64,000 nt of DNA from Rhizobium mayense (GCF_030272705.1 NZ_JARFYM010000035.1:1-64000); one strand, 5' to 3'. Shown: positions 42,294 through 51,282, numbered from the stretch's first letter. Translations and numbers: made by a program. Notes: generated by a model from the letters alone, not told the origin.

Positions 42294-43634
42294 TCAGAGG
42301 GGGGAGCGGTCAAGATAAGAGTCGAATGCAGCGGCCACAGCGCGAAGCGCGAAGCGACCCTCTTGCCGTACACGGATGAAACCATTGTCGATGTCCAATA
42401 TCCCGTTCTCGGCAAGCGTGTCCAACCGCTCACTCAGCAAATCGATCGGGTCAAATCCGTGATCGGTGCAGATCGCTGGCACGTCTGCCTCCAAGTTGCA
42501 CATGAGGTGCTCGATGATTGCGCTCCGTACTCCATCTTCGCCGCTAAGACGATAGCCCCGTGACGTCGCTAAGCGGCCGGCCGCAATGTGTCGGTTATAA
42601 ACGCTTTGGGTAGGTTCGTTTTGGACATAACCTTCGCCCAAACGACCGATGGCCGACGCGCCGAGGCCGATCACAGTTTGGCATGTATCGGCCGAGTAGC
42701 CCAAGGAATTGCGCCGCAGGCGGCCGGTTTTCTGCGCCAGCGCAAGCTCATCATCCGGCAAAGCGAAATGATCGAGCCCGATTTGGAGATAGCCGGCGGC
42801 AACCAAGATATCGGCTATCACCGAGGACTGCTCAGCGCGGGCAGCGATATCCGGTAGCGCTTCTTTCTCAATCAAGCGCTGATTTTTTCGATAAGATGGG
42901 ACGTGCGCATAGCCGAAAACTGCGAGCCGGTCGGGGCGCATTGCAACTGCGAGCACGGCGCTCTGGACACAGGATTGCAGTGTTTGACGCGGCAGACCAA
43001 ACATCAGGTCGAAATTGATGCGGCTTACTCCATGCAGGCGCAGGGTTTTGACGGCAGCCATCACTTGCGTCTCACTCTGGACCCGGTTGATGGCTTTTTG
43101 GACAATGGGATCGAAGCTCTGCACGCCGACGCTTGCGCGCTTCACACCGGCCACTTCCAGAGCGTCGGCCATCTCGCTCGTGAAGGTGCGTGGGTCGACC
43201 TCGATAGCGATGGTAGCCGCATTCTTGAACGCGAAGCGGCCGCGCAGGAGTTTCATCAGGGACAGGAACTCCGCTGGCGGCATAATGGTCGGGGATCCGC
43301 CACCGAAGTGCACGTCGCTCACAGGAAGTGTCTGCGGTACTTGCTCCGCGACCAAACGGATCTCCTCACGCAGCATTGCCAGATAATTGAGGATCAATGC
43401 ATCTTGACGAGTGATGCTGGTCGGAAAGCCACAATACCAGCACATCGATCGGCAGAATGGAATGTGAAGATAGAGCGAAATGGCGTCATCAGGTGGCAGG
43501 TTCCTCAGCCATTCTTCACAAGTCTTGGCGCCGATTGCCGAAGAAAACTCCTGTATCGTTGGGTAGATCGTATACCAGGGCAAAGAGGCCTTGCCATACT
43601 TTTGCTGGATGAGAGTCGATGGCGCTAGCGGCAA
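42294..43634 (-). CDS. hemN: Oxygen-independent coproporphyrinogen III oxidase (HemN)
   Basis: A 446-residue radical SAM enzyme. The 4Fe-4S motif CX3CX2C is Cys61, Cys65 and Cys68 (FCRSMCWYCGF), followed by the SAM-binding HFGGGSPT. The N-terminal YTIYPT and C-terminal winged-helix region (RLDTLAENGILDIDNGFIRV) are typical of true HemN rather than HemW. It makes protoporphyrinogen without oxygen, as needed for heme in microaerobic nodules. The start is TTG at 43634 with a strong GGAGGTGAAAG site. A near-perfect sigma54 element lies upstream at 43795-43809. Confidence 0.92.
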   Translation of the reverse strand: MPLAPSTLIQQKYGKASLPWYTIYPTIQEFSSAIGAKTCEEWLRNLPPDDAISLYLHIPFCRSMCWYCGFPTSITRQDALILNYLAMLREEIRLVAEQVPQTLPVSDVHFGGGSPTIMPPAEFLSLMKLLRGRFAFKNAATIAIEVDPRTFTSEMADALEVAGVKRASVGVQSFDPIVQKAINRVQSETQVMAAVKTLRLHGVSRINFDLMFGLPRQTLQSCVQSAVLAVAMRPDRLAVFGYAHVPSYRKNQRLIEKEALPDIAARAEQSSVIADILVAAGYLQIGLDHFALPDDELALAQKTGRLRRNSLGYSADTCQTVIGLGASAIGRLGEGYVQNEPTQSVYNRHIAAGRLATSRGYRLSGEDGVRSAIIEHLMCNLEADVPAICTDHGFDPIDLLSERLDTLAENGILDIDNGFIRVRQEGRFALRAVAAAFDSYLDRSPL

Positions 43635-44122
43635 TTACTTTCACCTCCGGCCCAGCTTGCCATATCCAGATCTCATGCGTCGTCTTCCTTTCGATCAAAT
43701 GGGATTCCGCGCCGATAGAAAGCGTTTTTCGCCACTAGGCATCATGATTTCGGTTTTCCGACCGCCAATCGACAATTCCCGCCGCCTTTAGCCCGCAAAG
43801 GTCATGCCAATTGCGTTGAAGCTCTGGGAGCTAGGGATCATCGAAGTCGCAAGAGGAGCTGTTCCACCCTGGATGCCAAAAGACGATTGCACGCAATGAC
43901 AGTCATGGCGGCATTGCGACGGCGACGATAGATATGCCTTGACCCTATCGGCCGGTTTCAAGCTAACGTTCTAGGCCATGGTGACGAATTGGCGAATTTC
44001 GATTTCCAAGACGGAGCAAATCAGACAAGTGATGGTTGATGAAGGTTCTGGCCTGGAATGATGTGCTGGGTTCACCGAATGTGCGGCCGCGCTCGCTTTG
44101 CCAGCACGTGCTATCGCCACTC
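43635..44122. other. Intergenic region upstream of hemN
   Basis: This 490-base stretch holds the hemN sigma54 element and nothing else recognised. No Fnr/FixK box of the TTGAT-N4-ATCAA form was found, although hemN genes often have one. Confidence 0.45.
43795..43809 (-). promoter_or_regulatory. Sigma54 -24/-12 promoter for hemN
   Basis: On the minus strand: TGGCATGACCTTTGC, one mismatch from the consensus with exact spacing. No perfect TGT-N10-ACA site is found upstream; ATT-N10-ACA near 43887-43902 is the nearest match. Confidence 0.65.
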
Positions 44123-44575
44123 TTACCTCTCAGGCATCATCGAGGAGTGATGGGCTGTGATTAGCCATTTTCCGTCCATGAATTCATACGTATAGGTGTA
44201 ACGCGCGGGAACTTTGGTGCCATCGGCGAATGTAAAGGTATACGTGCCACTGTCCGTTGCCGTGTTACAGCCGACCCTAATCACCCGGAGGTCGATCGAT
44301 CCTTGCGGCTGCTTTTCGAGGAAATGGTCAAAGTAAGCGACTCTCTGCTCGTGCGTCAGGCGCGGCGTGTTCGACAGCGTCGGCAGGAGGATCGCATTCT
44401 CCGCATAGTTCGCGGCGACCTTTTCGGAATCTCGCGTTCTGAGCGACGCGTTCCAGCGGTCGAACAATTTGGCTACCTGCTGGTCGGTGATCGGTGCGCA
44501 GTTTACGCTGCCAGCGTCAGCTTGCTGCAATGAGAGAGTGGAAAGTACCGCCGCGGTGGCAAGTATAAGACGCAT
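44123..44575 (-). CDS. Exported SnoaL/DUF4440-like (NTF2-fold) protein
   Basis: A 150-residue protein with a Sec signal peptide (LILATAAVLSTLSLQQADAG) and a mature part resembling the NTF2-like SgcJ/DUF4440 families: LFDRWNASLRTRDSEKVAAN, YAENAILLPTLSNTPRL, and the C-terminal strands GTYTFTFADGTKVPARYTYT and GKWLITAHHSS. Two cysteines (CAPI, VGCNT) may form a disulfide. The ATG at 44575 follows GGAGATGACAC. It is the second gene downstream of a minus-strand nod box, so it is likely induced by NodD. Role unknown; small ligand binding or hydrolysis in the periplasm fits the fold. Confidence 0.75.
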   Translation of the reverse strand: MRLILATAAVLSTLSLQQADAGSVNCAPITDQQVAKLFDRWNASLRTRDSEKVAANYAENAILLPTLSNTPRLTHEQRVAYFDHFLEKQPQGSIDLRVIRVGCNTATDSGTYTFTFADGTKVPARYTYTYEFMDGKWLITAHHSSMMPER

Positions 44576-44593
44576 GTGTCATCTCCGGTTCTG

Positions 44594-44842
44594 TTACGGG
44601 ATCGGTTGAGTGACCCTCAAGGCCACTTTCTCTGGGGCTGGAGGCCTCGTTGGTATCACCAAGATCGACATTCCAACCGATGAATTTGCTTCAGCGAGCT
44701 GCACGAAAAATCCTTCGAACATAACCAAGGACACCGCCCAATCCTCGGCTGGCCCTCCACGCTGGGGGACGCCGTATTTCCATTGCCGCAAGCAAGTGGC
44801 ACTCGCCAGGATTGGTGAAAGACAGAGGCAGGCGGCGATCAC
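44594..44842 (-). CDS. Small putative exported protein downstream of a nod box
   Basis: An 82-residue frame starting at GTG 44842 with a Sec-type leader (IAACLCLSPILASATCLRQW, cleavage likely after ASA) and a short mature part containing EDWAVSLVMFEGFFVQLAEA. No family was recognised. The same frame continues upstream past a TAG into a short segment with a good ribosome site before ATG (MGQEAPLWNVVLKGSD), so either the amber codon ends a leader peptide or the gene has suffered a nonsense mutation. It lies between the nod box at 44996 and the DUF4440-like gene. Confidence 0.5.
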   Translation of the reverse strand: MIAACLCLSPILASATCLRQWKYGVPQRGGPAEDWAVSLVMFEGFFVQLAEANSSVGMSILVIPTRPPAPEKVALRVTQPIP

Positions 44843-44995
44843 CAGGTGATTTAATGTAGCCTAGTCGGACCCTTTCAGCACCACATTCCAGAGCGGGGCC
44901 TCTTGACCCATTTTGATCCTTTCCCGTAGCACCCGTGTGCCCTCGACGGCCTGATCTTCGTCAATTGATGGCTCGTCTAATGCAGCGCGACAATC

Positions 44996-45042
44996 AATTC
45001 GCAAAATCGATTGTTTGGATAACATGCATCCACGCGATCAAT
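44996..45042 (-). promoter_or_regulatory. nod box, leftward
   Basis: On the minus strand the site reads ATTGATCGCGTGGATG, six bases, then ATCCAAACAATCGATTTTGC, matching the 47-base nod box (ATCCA-YNNYRYR-GATG, 6 bases, ATC-N-AAACAATCRATTTTACCAATC) with only a few changes. NodD would activate leftward transcription toward the two small exported proteins. Confidence 0.88.
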
Positions 45043-45217
45043 TTGGATTCAAGCCCCCATGGGCCACCGTTCAGGGTTTGCTAATCGGCCAAGCCGACGA
45101 CCGCGGCCACATCTCAGCAAACTGAATTTTGGGGCTCGTTTCGCCCGATGGAGCTCTTCACGACAAGTGGCGGCAAATTCAAAAATTTTTGCTGCAGAAC
45201 AAGGTGCGTGGGAATGC

Positions 45218-45265
45218 ATCGGTGGCGTGGATGCCAATAAATCGAAACAATCAATTATGCCCAAT
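45218..45265 (+). promoter_or_regulatory. nod box, rightward
   Basis: The plus strand reads ATCGGTGGCGTGGATG, seven bases (one more than usual), then ATCGAAACAATCAATTATGC ending CCAATG. It faces away from the leftward nod box 175 bases to its left. The first good start codon downstream is ATG 45331, with AGGAG eight bases before it. Confidence 0.78.
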
Positions 45266-45330
45266 GTCCGATGAGAAAAATGTAGACGTCACGCGGCGTT
45301 TGTAGTGCTGCATCACCAGGAGCATTTGCG

Positions 45331-45500
45331 ATGGGAAAATTTTTCCGGGGGAGCGAGAACGCCGACAGCCTCTTTGGCAAAACCTGGCCTATGTCAACTC
45401 GGAAAACAGCGTGGACGATTTGGTTCACCTGACTGGTGCCCACACTGTGGCCGATCTTGCCCATATGCATCTGGCAGGGTGGGACTTCACGTTCGTCTGA
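45331..45500 (+). pseudogene. Short, possibly frameshifted gene behind the rightward nod box
   Basis: The ATG at 45331 has an ideal AGGAG site and opens MGKFFRGSENADSLFGKTWP, but this frame ends after 33 codons (stop at 45430-45432). In another phase, from about 45382, the protein-like sequence QNLAYVNSENSVDDLVHLTG continues as AHTVADLAHMHLAGWDFTFV to a stop at 45498-45500. One indel near the AAAA run at 45379 would join them into a 55-residue protein. GSENADSLFG is faintly like RTX repeats, which is not enough for a call. No family is assigned. Confidence 0.35.
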
Positions 45501-46266
45501 TTGCATTATTTACCGTGGCCTTACCACCTAGCAGATGCGCGATTTTAGCTTCTCTGCGAGTCCGCCGCTCCCAGCCCTGTTTGACTTTGCGGCCGGCGCG
45601 GTCGCCTCCCGAAGGTTCAGCCAGCCGGTGGCCACCCAATCAGCAACCAAAAGTGGCTTTTCGCGCAGGATATCCATAATATATCGAAATTCCCTCAACC
45701 GGATTTTGGGAACGGCGGAATCCACCGGACATGTCCCCAGAGCGCAAGACGGTGTACTTGCAAAATGGTGACGGTCGGAAACGAAGAGCAACGACAATTC
45801 AGCTCTTCTTCAAACAAACACTATCAATTTAGCCAGATCAGCGGCCCGGACAGGCCGCCGGCGGGTCGGAATTCTCCGAGTGCGAAACCAGGCGCGAGGA
45901 ATAGTCGGCCGATATTGCCGCGGATGGGACACCGGCCGTTTCGAGCATGGCCGCCTTTTCGAACAGATGGCAGCAGCCTCACGAGGTCTGAGCCTTTGTC
46001 ATACCAGTCGATTTTGGTGGCAGAGCGATCCCGCCGGCCAGGTCAGGCCAGGCACTCGGCGGCAGGTCATAATGCCCAAAAGGTCAGCTCCCCTACAGTC
46101 GAAACTAGTCAATTCAATCCAGAGATGTCCGAATTACGCACTTAATAGTCGTTGCGATGCTCCTTCGCCTTGCCCTGAAACTTCAGGGCCTCAGATCTGC
46201 CCTGCAACGTTTAAACTCGACTGTTCCTCTTCTTCTGCTCCAAACAGCTCCCAGGTTAATCCGCTT
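45501..46266. other. Intergenic region upstream of nodD
   Basis: About 770 bases. A minus-strand frame (45528-45797; contains YIMDILREKPLLVADWVATG) has some coding character but no recognised family, and the frame of nodD stays open upstream of its true start. No nod box directly precedes nodD. Confidence 0.4.
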
Positions 46267-47205
46267 ATGCGTTTCAAGGGTCTTGATCTTAATCTTCTCG
46301 TCGCATTGGACGCTTTGGTGACTGAACGCAACCTTACAGCGGCGGCGCGCAGCATCAATCTCAGTCAGCCGGCAATGAGTGCCGCTGTCCGCCGACTGCG
46401 CAACTATTTCCGCGATGATCTGTTTACGATGCAGAGCCGAGAACTTGTTCTCACGCCACGTGCGGAAGGCCTCGCCTCAGCAGTCCGCGAGGCATTACAA
46501 CACATTCAACTCACCATTGTTTCTGGCGCCGGGTTCGCTCCAGACGAACCGGAGCGACACTTCAGGATTGCGCTTTGCGATTTCATGACGACTGTTTTCT
46601 TTCGAAATATCATAGAGCGTCTCGCGCGCGAAGCTCCCGCAGTTAGTTTTGAGTTGCTTCCGCTAACGGACAATCCGGATCTGCTTCTGCGGCGGGGAAG
46701 AGCCGATTTTCTAATTCTTCCGGAATTGTTCATGTCGAGTGCGCACCCCAGAGCGAAGCTGTTCGACGAAAAGTTCGTGTCCGTCGGCTGTGCCACGAAC
46801 ACAAAACTAACTGGTCATCTTACGGTCAGAGACTATATGTCGATGGGTCACGTTTCGGCTAGGTTTGGGCTTGGCCAGCAGCAGTCCATTGAGGACTTTT
46901 ATTTGTTGGAACGTGGCATCAAAAGACGTATCGAAGTGGCCGTTCAAGGTTTTGGCTTGGTGCCGGCCGCGCTTCTGGGCACCGACAGGCTCGCAATTAT
47001 GCCTCTGCGGTTGGTGAAGCACTTTGAAACATCAATGCCACTACGGATTGTGGAAAATCCTATACCTCTTCCGGCCTTCACTGAGGGTATCCAGTGGCCG
47101 ACCTCCCATGAAAACGATCCGGCAAGTATCTGGATGCGAGAGATAATGCGGCAGGAGGCGTGCCGGCTAGCAAATTCTTCAATGTCACGCGAACACGGTA
47201 TTTAG
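46267..47205 (+). CDS. nodD: NodD, LysR-family activator of nodulation genes
   Basis: A 312-residue NodD. The N-terminus MRFKGLDLNLLVALDALVTE and the helix-turn-helix NLTAAARSINLSQPAMSAAV are hallmark NodD sequences, as are DFLILPELFMSSAHPRAKLF and the C-terminal GIQWPTSHENDPASIWMREI. NodD binds nod boxes and in most rhizobia responds to flavonoids. The frame is open far upstream, but family alignment fixes the ATG at 46267. Three nod boxes in this window are its likely targets. R. tropici relatives have several nodD genes, so this copy's rank (nodD1-5) cannot be given. Confidence 0.95.
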   Translation: MRFKGLDLNLLVALDALVTERNLTAAARSINLSQPAMSAAVRRLRNYFRDDLFTMQSRELVLTPRAEGLASAVREALQHIQLTIVSGAGFAPDEPERHFRIALCDFMTTVFFRNIIERLAREAPAVSFELLPLTDNPDLLLRRGRADFLILPELFMSSAHPRAKLFDEKFVSVGCATNTKLTGHLTVRDYMSMGHVSARFGLGQQQSIEDFYLLERGIKRRIEVAVQGFGLVPAALLGTDRLAIMPLRLVKHFETSMPLRIVENPIPLPAFTEGIQWPTSHENDPASIWMREIMRQEACRLANSSMSREHGI

Positions 47206-47389
47206 GAGACGGAACGAAGCTGAGCTTGCAGTGGTGTGCCAATACGAGATCGTTGACACGTTCGAGTAAGCCATTTCGGCCAACACCTGGTGGATGTCCC
47301 AAGCGCTCACGGCAGCTGAGCTGGACGACGAGCCGGACCCTTCATCGGCGGCGACAACCGCAAATCATAGCAAACAGAAGAAATGTAAT

Positions 47390-48472
47390 ATGCAAACAGT
47401 AACCGCAAGAGACCTGGGCCGGATGTCGCAAAGTAGCGACCCACATTTGACATTTAGACGCGATGGATCGACGTTTGATGGCATGATCGAAACACTCGGT
47501 GCCGCCTTTGGCGAATATAGGGCCGAGCTTGTCAGCCAGGTCGATGACTTCCAATGGAGTCTTGATTTTTCGACCTTTGATTGTGCAACGGTGATCAGGG
47601 GGTTTCACCGACACGAGTTTCAGTTTCAAGTTCAACCTACCGCCAGCGCCGTGCCGCATTTGTCGATCGTGCTGCCACGCAATGGTGGTATGGGGGTGGC
47701 CTCCGGCTCGCGCGAGGCCGTCGCCCGCGATGGAAAGTTGCTTCTCTATAACAATCTCGAGGCGGAAAGCGTCATGATGTACGGCCGATCGAACATCATC
47801 GACGAGCTTTTGCTCAACTGGAACGTCGTTCTCGAAACGCTTGATCGAACCTTCGAAACGCCATTCAGCGGCTCGTTGGATCTCCTGCCGGAATTAGAAA
47901 TGTCGACACCGGCTGGCCAAATGATTGGCTCACTCGCAGAGACTATCATGCAGGGCCTGCGTGATCCCTCGGTGCGATCCCCAGTCGCGATGGCGCACGT
48001 CACGCAAGCTCTGGCCGACGTCATAGTGCGCCTGGTGCCGCATAAGCTTTCCCACCTGCTCGACAGGCAGCCTTGCATGATTGCACCCAAGCATGTCCGT
48101 CGCGCGATAGAGTTTATGGAAGCCAATATCAGTCAGCCGATCAGAATGCCGATGGTCGCTGAAGCCGCCGGAGTGTCGATACGCGCATTGCAACTTGGCT
48201 TCCGGGCTTTTCGGGAAACCACGCCGGCCGCATATCTGGCGAGGCTTCGGTTGCGTGCCGCGCGGGTGGATTTACTTGATCCCACCAACGCGAACTCTAC
48301 CAGAGAAATCTGCTTGAAATGGGGATTCTTTCACTTCGGACGGTTCTCGGCAATGTATAAAGCGACCTACGGCGAAGGCCCTTCCGACACGAGGAGACGC
48401 ATCAGGGGCATGCCGCCTCGTGCTTGCCGGCAACAAAAAACTGTGGTGGGCGGTTGGATCTCGCTGACATGA
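47390..48472 (+). CDS. AraC-family transcriptional regulator
   Basis: A 360-residue regulator with an N-terminal AraC-binding-like domain and a C-terminal double helix-turn-helix (about 255-350): PIRMPMVAEAAGVSIRALQL, then GFRAFRETTPAAYLARLRLR, and a second HTH ending REICLKWGFFHFGRFSAMYK. I set the start at ATG 47390; GAAGAAATG precedes it, and the upstream extension in the same frame is low in coding character. It follows nodD by 184 bases on the same strand. AraC regulators next to nodD occur on other symbiotic plasmids; the target genes are unknown. Confidence 0.82.
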   Translation: MQTVTARDLGRMSQSSDPHLTFRRDGSTFDGMIETLGAAFGEYRAELVSQVDDFQWSLDFSTFDCATVIRGFHRHEFQFQVQPTASAVPHLSIVLPRNGGMGVASGSREAVARDGKLLLYNNLEAESVMMYGRSNIIDELLLNWNVVLETLDRTFETPFSGSLDLLPELEMSTPAGQMIGSLAETIMQGLRDPSVRSPVAMAHVTQALADVIVRLVPHKLSHLLDRQPCMIAPKHVRRAIEFMEANISQPIRMPMVAEAAGVSIRALQLGFRAFRETTPAAYLARLRLRAARVDLLDPTNANSTREICLKWGFFHFGRFSAMYKATYGEGPSDTRRRIRGMPPRACRQQKTVVGGWISLT

Positions 48473-48626
48473 GCTCTCGCTTGATAGATGATCAGCGGAA
48501 GTACCGTAAGCGGTGATAAGATTGCGCTGCAGCCCGGCTCGAAAAGCCGCCATCGATGTTCGTCAAGCGGTGAACTGGAGATAAGGGTAGGGGGACACTT
48601 GAACTATTCCCGCGTCCGCGATCTCA

Positions 48627-49415
48627 TCAGGTGTCATCGACTTTCGACCCGCCATCCTGAGCATGATTCGACGGTAAGGATTTTGCCAGATTGCGCACTT
48701 CTTGCGCGAGAAACGTCCGGTAGCCCTTTGCTCGCAAGTCGCAAGCTGGGCAAATTCCGCACCCATAACCCCATTCGTGCCGGTCACCCCGAACCCCCAA
48801 GTAGCAGGTGTGACTGTTCTCTATGATCGTATCGACGAGTTCCTTGCCTCCGAGGTCCTTGGCAAGCTGCCAAGTCCGTGCCTTGTCGATCCACATAAGC
48901 GGTGTGTCCAAGACCAGACGCTTTTCCATTCCGAGATTAAGCGCAGTCTGCAGGGCCTTCATCGTATCGTTGCGACAGTCTGGATACCCGGAAAAGTCGG
49001 TTTCGCACATTCCACCTACGATGTGTTCTAACTCTCTACGATAGGCGAGCGCTGCCGCAACCGTCAGGAAAATCAGATTGCGGCCCGGAACAAAGGTGTT
49101 CGGAAGTCCAGTATCAGCCATTTCGATTGCCATACTGCTTGTTAGCGCGCTGTTTGAGATATCCTCCAGGGCTGCAAGAGGAATCCTGTGATCATCACCG
49201 AGGCGTTCCGACCACATCGCATTGATCTTGCCAACTTTGGTACGAAGCGTTTCGCGGCACTTAAGTTCAATCCTATGCCGTTGGCCATAATCAAAACCCA
49301 CCGTCTCGACGCGCTCGAATCGATCGAGTGCCCAAGCCAGGCAAGTTGTCGAATCCTGTCCGCCGGAAAATAAGACCAACGCAGACGACGCCGCCACCTC
49401 AGTGCTCCTTATCAC
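48627..49415 (-). CDS. queC: QueC, 7-cyano-7-deazaguanine (preQ0) synthase
   Basis: A 262-residue N-type ATP pyrophosphatase with the PP-loop FSGGQDSTTCLAWAL (about residues 16-30) and the zinc site CYLG...YGCGICPACDLRAKGY. It converts 7-carboxy-7-deazaguanine to preQ0 with ATP and ammonia. The start is GTG at 49415, overlapping the queD stop. It is the last gene of a queE-queD-queC operon. Confidence 0.93.
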   Translation of the reverse strand: MIRSTEVAASSALVLFSGGQDSTTCLAWALDRFERVETVGFDYGQRHRIELKCRETLRTKVGKINAMWSERLGDDHRIPLAALEDISNSALTSSMAIEMADTGLPNTFVPGRNLIFLTVAAALAYRRELEHIVGGMCETDFSGYPDCRNDTMKALQTALNLGMEKRLVLDTPLMWIDKARTWQLAKDLGGKELVDTIIENSHTCYLGVRGDRHEWGYGCGICPACDLRAKGYRTFLAQEVRNLAKSLPSNHAQDGGSKVDDT

Positions 49416-49768
49416 TTGCCGTCATATTCCGCCCAACAAAAGGGAGTCTCGAACACCTTGATCGATCGCATTCGCCCGACGAGAGGCTTGATCTTCTCCC
49501 AAATCCAAACCGCGATGTTCTCTGCGGTCGGATTTTCCAATCCTGGGATCTCGTTAAGTGTATGATGATCGAGTTGCTCGATAACTGGTCCAAAGACCTT
49601 TTCTACATCAAAAAAATCAACGACGAACCCCGTATTCGGATCGACCTCGCCCTCCAATTGGAGCTCGATCCGATACGAATGGCCATGCATTCGATGGCAC
49701 TTGTGCGCCGCCGGAACATGCGGCAGACGATGAGCGGCCTCGAAGGTAAACGCTTGAGTGATTTTCAT
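49412..49768 (-). CDS. queD: QueD, 6-carboxytetrahydropterin synthase
   Basis: A 118-residue PTPS/QueD-fold enzyme. The zinc histidines are seen in FEAAHRLPHVPAAHKCHRMHGHSY, with the catalytic cysteine in HKCHRMHGH, and HHTLNEI and a final glutamate in PTAENIAVWIWEKI. The ATG at 49768 overlaps the queE stop (ATGA); the open frame continues upstream inside queE. It makes 6-carboxy-5,6,7,8-tetrahydropterin from dihydroneopterin triphosphate. Confidence 0.93.
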   Translation of the reverse strand: MKITQAFTFEAAHRLPHVPAAHKCHRMHGHSYRIELQLEGEVDPNTGFVVDFFDVEKVFGPVIEQLDHHTLNEIPGLENPTAENIAVWIWEKIKPLVGRMRSIKVFETPFCWAEYDGK

Positions 49769-50397
49769 GGCATTCCGATCATTTTGTGGGTCTGCAGACT
49801 GAGCCGCCAATGCGGGTTCTGCAGACAAAACTCCGTAACCGCTGCGGTATTCCTTACTCGATCCGGCCCGTCCATGGGCTGAAGGAAATATTGGTCGAAA
49901 TGGACGTCAGGGAGATCGTCAGGAAAGAGATCGACCTGCGGGTAGACGAGCTTAAGTTCGCTCCCAGATCTAAGCTCCAGCGGCGCGCCAGCTTTTGGAC
50001 TGACGCAAATCCAGTCGATACCTTTTGGCGGCTCCATTGTACCGTTTGTTTCAATTGCAATTTCAAAGCCGACTGCACGCACGGCGCCGATGAGAGCTGC
50101 GTCCAGCTGTAACAGCGGCTCGCCACCTGTGAAAACCACATATCGGTTGCGTTCTATCTTTCCCCAGGTGGCGGCGATTGCACCCGCTAGTGAGGCCGCA
50201 TCCTGAAATTTGCCGCCTCCGTAGCCATCGGTACCGACGAAGTCGGTGTCGCAAAACTGGCAAAGTGCTTTGTGCCGATCCTCCTCTCGACCTGACCACA
50301 AATTGCACCCCGAAAATCGGCAAAATACAGCAGCACGTCCGGCTTGAGCGCCTTCGCCTTGAAGCGTCTTGAACAATTCTTTGACGATGTAGCTCAT
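49765..50397 (-). CDS. queE: QueE, 7-carboxy-7-deazaguanine synthase (radical SAM)
   Basis: A 210-residue radical SAM enzyme starting MSYIVKELFKTLQGEGAQAG as in QueE. The cluster cysteines lie in the expanded motif CRFSGCNLWSGREEDRH...CQFCDTDF, characteristic of the alpha-proteobacterial type. VVFTGGEPLLQLD is the SAM-binding GGE motif. It forms the deazapurine ring of queuosine precursors. It is the first gene of the que operon. Its GTP-cyclohydrolase partner (queF/folE) is not in the window. Confidence 0.93.
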   Translation of the reverse strand: MSYIVKELFKTLQGEGAQAGRAAVFCRFSGCNLWSGREEDRHKALCQFCDTDFVGTDGYGGGKFQDAASLAGAIAATWGKIERNRYVVFTGGEPLLQLDAALIGAVRAVGFEIAIETNGTMEPPKGIDWICVSPKAGAPLELRSGSELKLVYPQVDLFPDDLPDVHFDQYFLQPMDGPDRVRNTAAVTEFCLQNPHWRLSLQTHKMIGMP

Positions 50398-51282
50398 ACT
50401 CCACCTATCTCCGTAACGGCATCGTCATCGCGATCTTTGCTGTCTCGGCCGTGAATGCCGCGCGTCGATCTCCACAGTGATCTAACTGCTTTCGCAACCG
50501 AGAAACTGCGGCGCAGTCGGATAACTGAAGTACGAACGCAGCTGCGCCTCGCTGCATTTTGTCAAGATGAGGTCTGCGGCATTGCCGTCTCCCAGCCCGA
50601 TTCAGTATTTTCCTAACCGCTTCGCTCTCCTGTGTCGTTGAGCAATATCAACGTCCTGCAATTGATTTTGATTTCGGGATGACAGGTCGCTGAGTGCTCG
50701 AGGTCGATCGACGTTATCGGCGTTGTCGCCTGTGTCCATTCCTTGCGACGCAGCTCCGTGTTCAGATCGATTGAAGCTTTTTCCGATCATGGCATGCTTC
50801 CGCTATGACCACCGTTCTTTACGCAAACAGGGTTCCCCCTAGGGCAGATTGTCTGATATAGACCGTGCGCCTTGTCGCTGGCGCACCAATGCCATCCGCG
50901 TCAGCGCGCCCCGCCCTGTCATTGCCTGCCACGCGGTAATGACAGGGCGAATGCCCGATCAAGAGTGATGAGCCGGGATGCTGGGCGTCAGTTCCTTCGG
51001 CCGATTAAGCAGCGATCGGTCTCCAAGGTACAATCACGCCACAGGTGGCGATCGCCGGAGTGGGTCATAGTATCCGCCGTTAGCAGTAAGCTGATTTCGA
51101 TTGTGATCCCATTGTCCGGCCTTGTTGCGCTGCCGACTGAAGCGCATCCGGGACAAAAGAAAGCACATGTCGACGAAATTCCCGATCGGCGTTACGCCAA
51201 GTGATCAATGCAAGACTGAATGTGTCTGCTGGGCGCAGCGCATCTGCGGAGGCGAGTCGCCAAACTGCCAATATTGTGCAGC
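50398..51282. other. Intergenic region, no recognised gene
   Basis: Nearly 900 bases upstream of queE. Short frames on both strands lack ribosome sites and family matches. A partly nod-box-like string near 50660 lacks the upstream half and was not accepted. Confidence 0.4.

Noticed and set aside
45528..45797. Minus-strand frame between the nod boxes and nodD
   Set aside because: It has some coding character, but no good start, no family and no supporting context.
50640..50700. Partly nod-box-like string (CAATTGATTTTGATTTC)
   Set aside because: It lacks the upstream ATC...GATG half and the AAACAATC core, so it is not a nod box.
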